Of a DNA stretch of 6,095 bases, positions 5,415 through 6,095 are shown piece by piece; positions within the stretch are counted from its first letter, which is position 1, and every line of letters starts with the position of its first letter. The notes under the pieces are model-generated. The model searched no databases. It had not been told where the DNA came from and was given only the letters and a program-made list of their open reading frames with translations. Origin of the DNA: JACPLA01 sp035291905 (GTDB taxonomy: Bacteria > Bacteroidota > Ignavibacteria > UBA10030); the NCBI GenBank assembly GCA_035291905.1, contig DATDRF010000194.1, positions 1 to 6,095 of the forward strand, in the 5' to 3' direction. Made by a program: the position numbers and the translations under genes.

Positions 5415-5699
5415 ATGAAATACGAGATACGCGGCGGTAATCTTTATGATTCACATCTCCATACCATAGCCAAGACGAAGGGTGGAACGATTTTCGACGG
5501 AGACAATCAGAGGGTCGGCTCCGTTCGCGGTGATGAATTGTTCGATGCGGACGGGAGAAAGATGATCTCCATTCGCGGTTCAGATATCTACGATTCCGAG
5601 AGTGTGAAGGTCGGCTCGTTTGCGGACGTTCAGGAGTCGATCAAAGGGGCGGTCGCAGGGATCTTGCACGTCGCGTTGTGGTACTGTTTCGTGCGGTAG
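5415..5699 (+). CDS. Small protein of four 16-residue beta repeats with hydrophobic C-terminus ('beta-flower'-like)
   Basis: The product has 94 residues from ATG 5415, with a purine-rich GGCGAGGG directly before the start. The first 68 residues are four repeats with an exact period of 16: IRGGNLYD (5-12), TKGGTIFD (21-28), VRGDELFD (37-44) and IRGSDIYD (53-60), with Gly at 7, 23, 39 and 55 and Asp at 12, 28, 44 and 60. Each is followed by a polar turn and a short strand. Residues 69-94 form a different segment with a hydrophobic stretch, AVAGILHVALWYCFV, that could enter or cross a membrane. There is no N-terminal signal peptide. The pattern resembles small bacterial proteins annotated '5-fold beta-flower protein', whose function is unknown. 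That match is from memory of the repeat style, not from a search. The gene may be co-transcribed with the 44-residue gene 49 bp downstream. A weak GCGAG/CTCGC hairpin overlaps its stop (5699-5716). Confidence 0.78.
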   Translation: MKYEIRGGNLYDSHLHTIAKTKGGTIFDGDNQRVGSVRGDELFDADGRKMISIRGSDIYDSESVKVGSFADVQESIKGAVAGILHVALWYCFVR

Positions 5700-5748
5700 C
5701 GAGTTCGGGTTCTCGCGGGATATTCACATTAAGAGAGAGGGAACGACC

Positions 5749-5883
5749 ATGAGCAAAGGTCAGAACAGCAAGAGCAATTCGAAGAAGAAACCGGCCAAAA
5801 CCCTGAAGGAAAAAAGGGCGGCGAAAAGAGACAAGAAGAACGAAAAGTCGAACCCCGGGTTCCTCACACAAGCGCCAAGCTGA
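5749..5883 (+). CDS. Conserved small Lys-rich protein, 44 residues
   Basis: ATG 5749 is preceded by a purine-rich AAGAGAGAGGGA ribosome-site region at suitable spacing. Fourteen of 44 residues are Lys or Arg. The middle, KKKPAKTLKEKRAAKRDKK (12-30), should be helical and highly basic, and the C-terminus NPGFLTQAPS is neutral. I recognise this type as a widespread family of very small basic proteins (MSKG start, KKKPxKTxKEK core) annotated only as hypothetical. Nucleic-acid or ribosome association is a guess based on charge. There is no signal peptide. The open frame extends upstream to about 5620, but that part overlaps the repeat-protein gene and has no ribosome site, so the short form is chosen. 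Confidence 0.72.
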   Translation: MSKGQNSKSNSKKKPAKTLKEKRAAKRDKKNEKSNPGFLTQAPS

Positions 5884-5919
5884 GGTTCCAAAGCAGAGAC
5901 GAAGCAGAACACCTCTGGC

Positions 5920-5967
5920 CCTGAGCACCGTCGAAGGGGTGGGCATAGCCTGAGCACCGTCGAAGGG
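5920..5967. repeat. Two direct copies of a 19-bp dispersed repeat
   Basis: CCTGAGCACCGTCGAAGGG occurs at 5920-5938 and again, identically, at 5949-5967, with starts 29 bp apart. The unit is imperfectly self-complementary. I recognise the CCTGAGCnnnGTCGAAGG type as a common intergenic repeat in many bacterial genomes. The pair fills the gap between two convergent genes. The second copy is flanked by ATAGCC (5945-5950) and GGCTAT (5966-5971), which form a 6-bp stem overlapping the stop codon of the minus-strand gene, so it may serve as a transcript end for both. Confidence 0.75.
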
Positions 5968-6095
5968 CTATCGCAACGCTCCAAAACTCACCAGTTTCTC
6001 CTTCTCCTCATCCCAAAGATTCAGCTTCACACACCCGAAACTTCCCCTTAAAGTCAACGGCTTGACCTCCCGCAGTTCCGGCACGTCATCGAAGC
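5968..6095 (-). CDS. C-terminal end of an unidentified minus-strand protein (runs off window)
   Basis: On the minus strand the frame is open from the window edge to a TAG at 5968-5970, giving 41 complete codons. The residues begin FDDVPELREVKPLTLRG and end DEEKEKLVSFGALR, a mixed charged/hydrophobic composition typical of a real cytoplasmic protein end. The other two minus-strand frames are closed within this stretch. I do not recognise the family. The gene is convergent with the Lys-rich small gene, and its stop codon directly follows the second 19-bp repeat. The piece is too short for a function call. Confidence 0.55.
   Translation of the reverse strand, partial: FDDVPELREVKPLTLRGSFGCVKLNLWDEEKEKLVSFGALR

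Noticed and set aside
5641..5984. Minus-strand open frames opposite the Lys-rich small gene
   Set aside because: They are Leu/Phe-rich shadows of Lys codons, and the region is explained by the plus-strand gene and the 19-bp repeats.

Overview
The window looks like a piece of chromosome from a Gram-negative bacterium of the Bacteroidota/Ignavibacteriota (FCB) kind. This is inferred from the protein types: a TonB-dependent receptor with an N-terminal carboxypeptidase-regulatory-like domain, a Gly/aromatic-rich outer-membrane barrel protein of a type I associate with that group, and a small protein built of 16-residue repeats that resembles 'beta-flower' proteins. No rRNA or tRNA is present to fix the taxonomy. 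Gene density is moderate, and the two larger intergenic gaps are filled with repeats.

Layout: (1) 1-459, the 3' end of a hybrid sensor histidine kinase: the last few residues of the ATPase domain, a charged linker and a complete receiver domain. (2) 496-1098, minus strand and convergent with the kinase, a 200-residue outer-membrane beta-barrel protein. (3) 1099-1473, a gap holding a 67-bp repeat with perfect 9-bp inverted ends and a minus-strand terminator that follows only a short scrap of open frame, apparently the tail of a lost gene. (4) 1474-2343, a membrane-anchored or exported alpha/beta-hydrolase esterase with an intrinsic terminator just after it. (5) 2444-2779, a small exported Cys-rich protein, then 2829-5018, a TonB-dependent receptor 49 bp downstream and probably co-transcribed. 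(6) 5019-5414, a repeat-rich gap: two adjoining 14-bp tandem repeat families bracketed by a 9-bp inverted repeat, a strong GC hairpin, and an 8-bp inverted repeat close to the next start codon. (7) 5415-5699, the 94-residue repeat protein. (8) 5749-5883, a 44-residue Lys-rich protein. (9) 5920-5967, two copies of a 19-bp palindrome-like repeat, the second touching the stop codon of a convergent minus-strand gene that runs off the end of the window (5968-6095).

Functionally, the central block (esterase, Cys-rich secreted protein, TonB receptor) suggests uptake of a metal, a metal chelate or a siderophore across the outer membrane. The Cys clusters point to a metal. The esterase could hydrolyse a siderophore, but a terminator separates it from the receptor pair, so that link is inference. 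The other genes show no clear shared function. I see no defence system, CRISPR array, transposase or other plainly new multi-gene system. The most unusual items are the Cys-rich partner of the receptor, the terminator lying inside its open frame, the composite tandem-repeat block and the orphan terminator.
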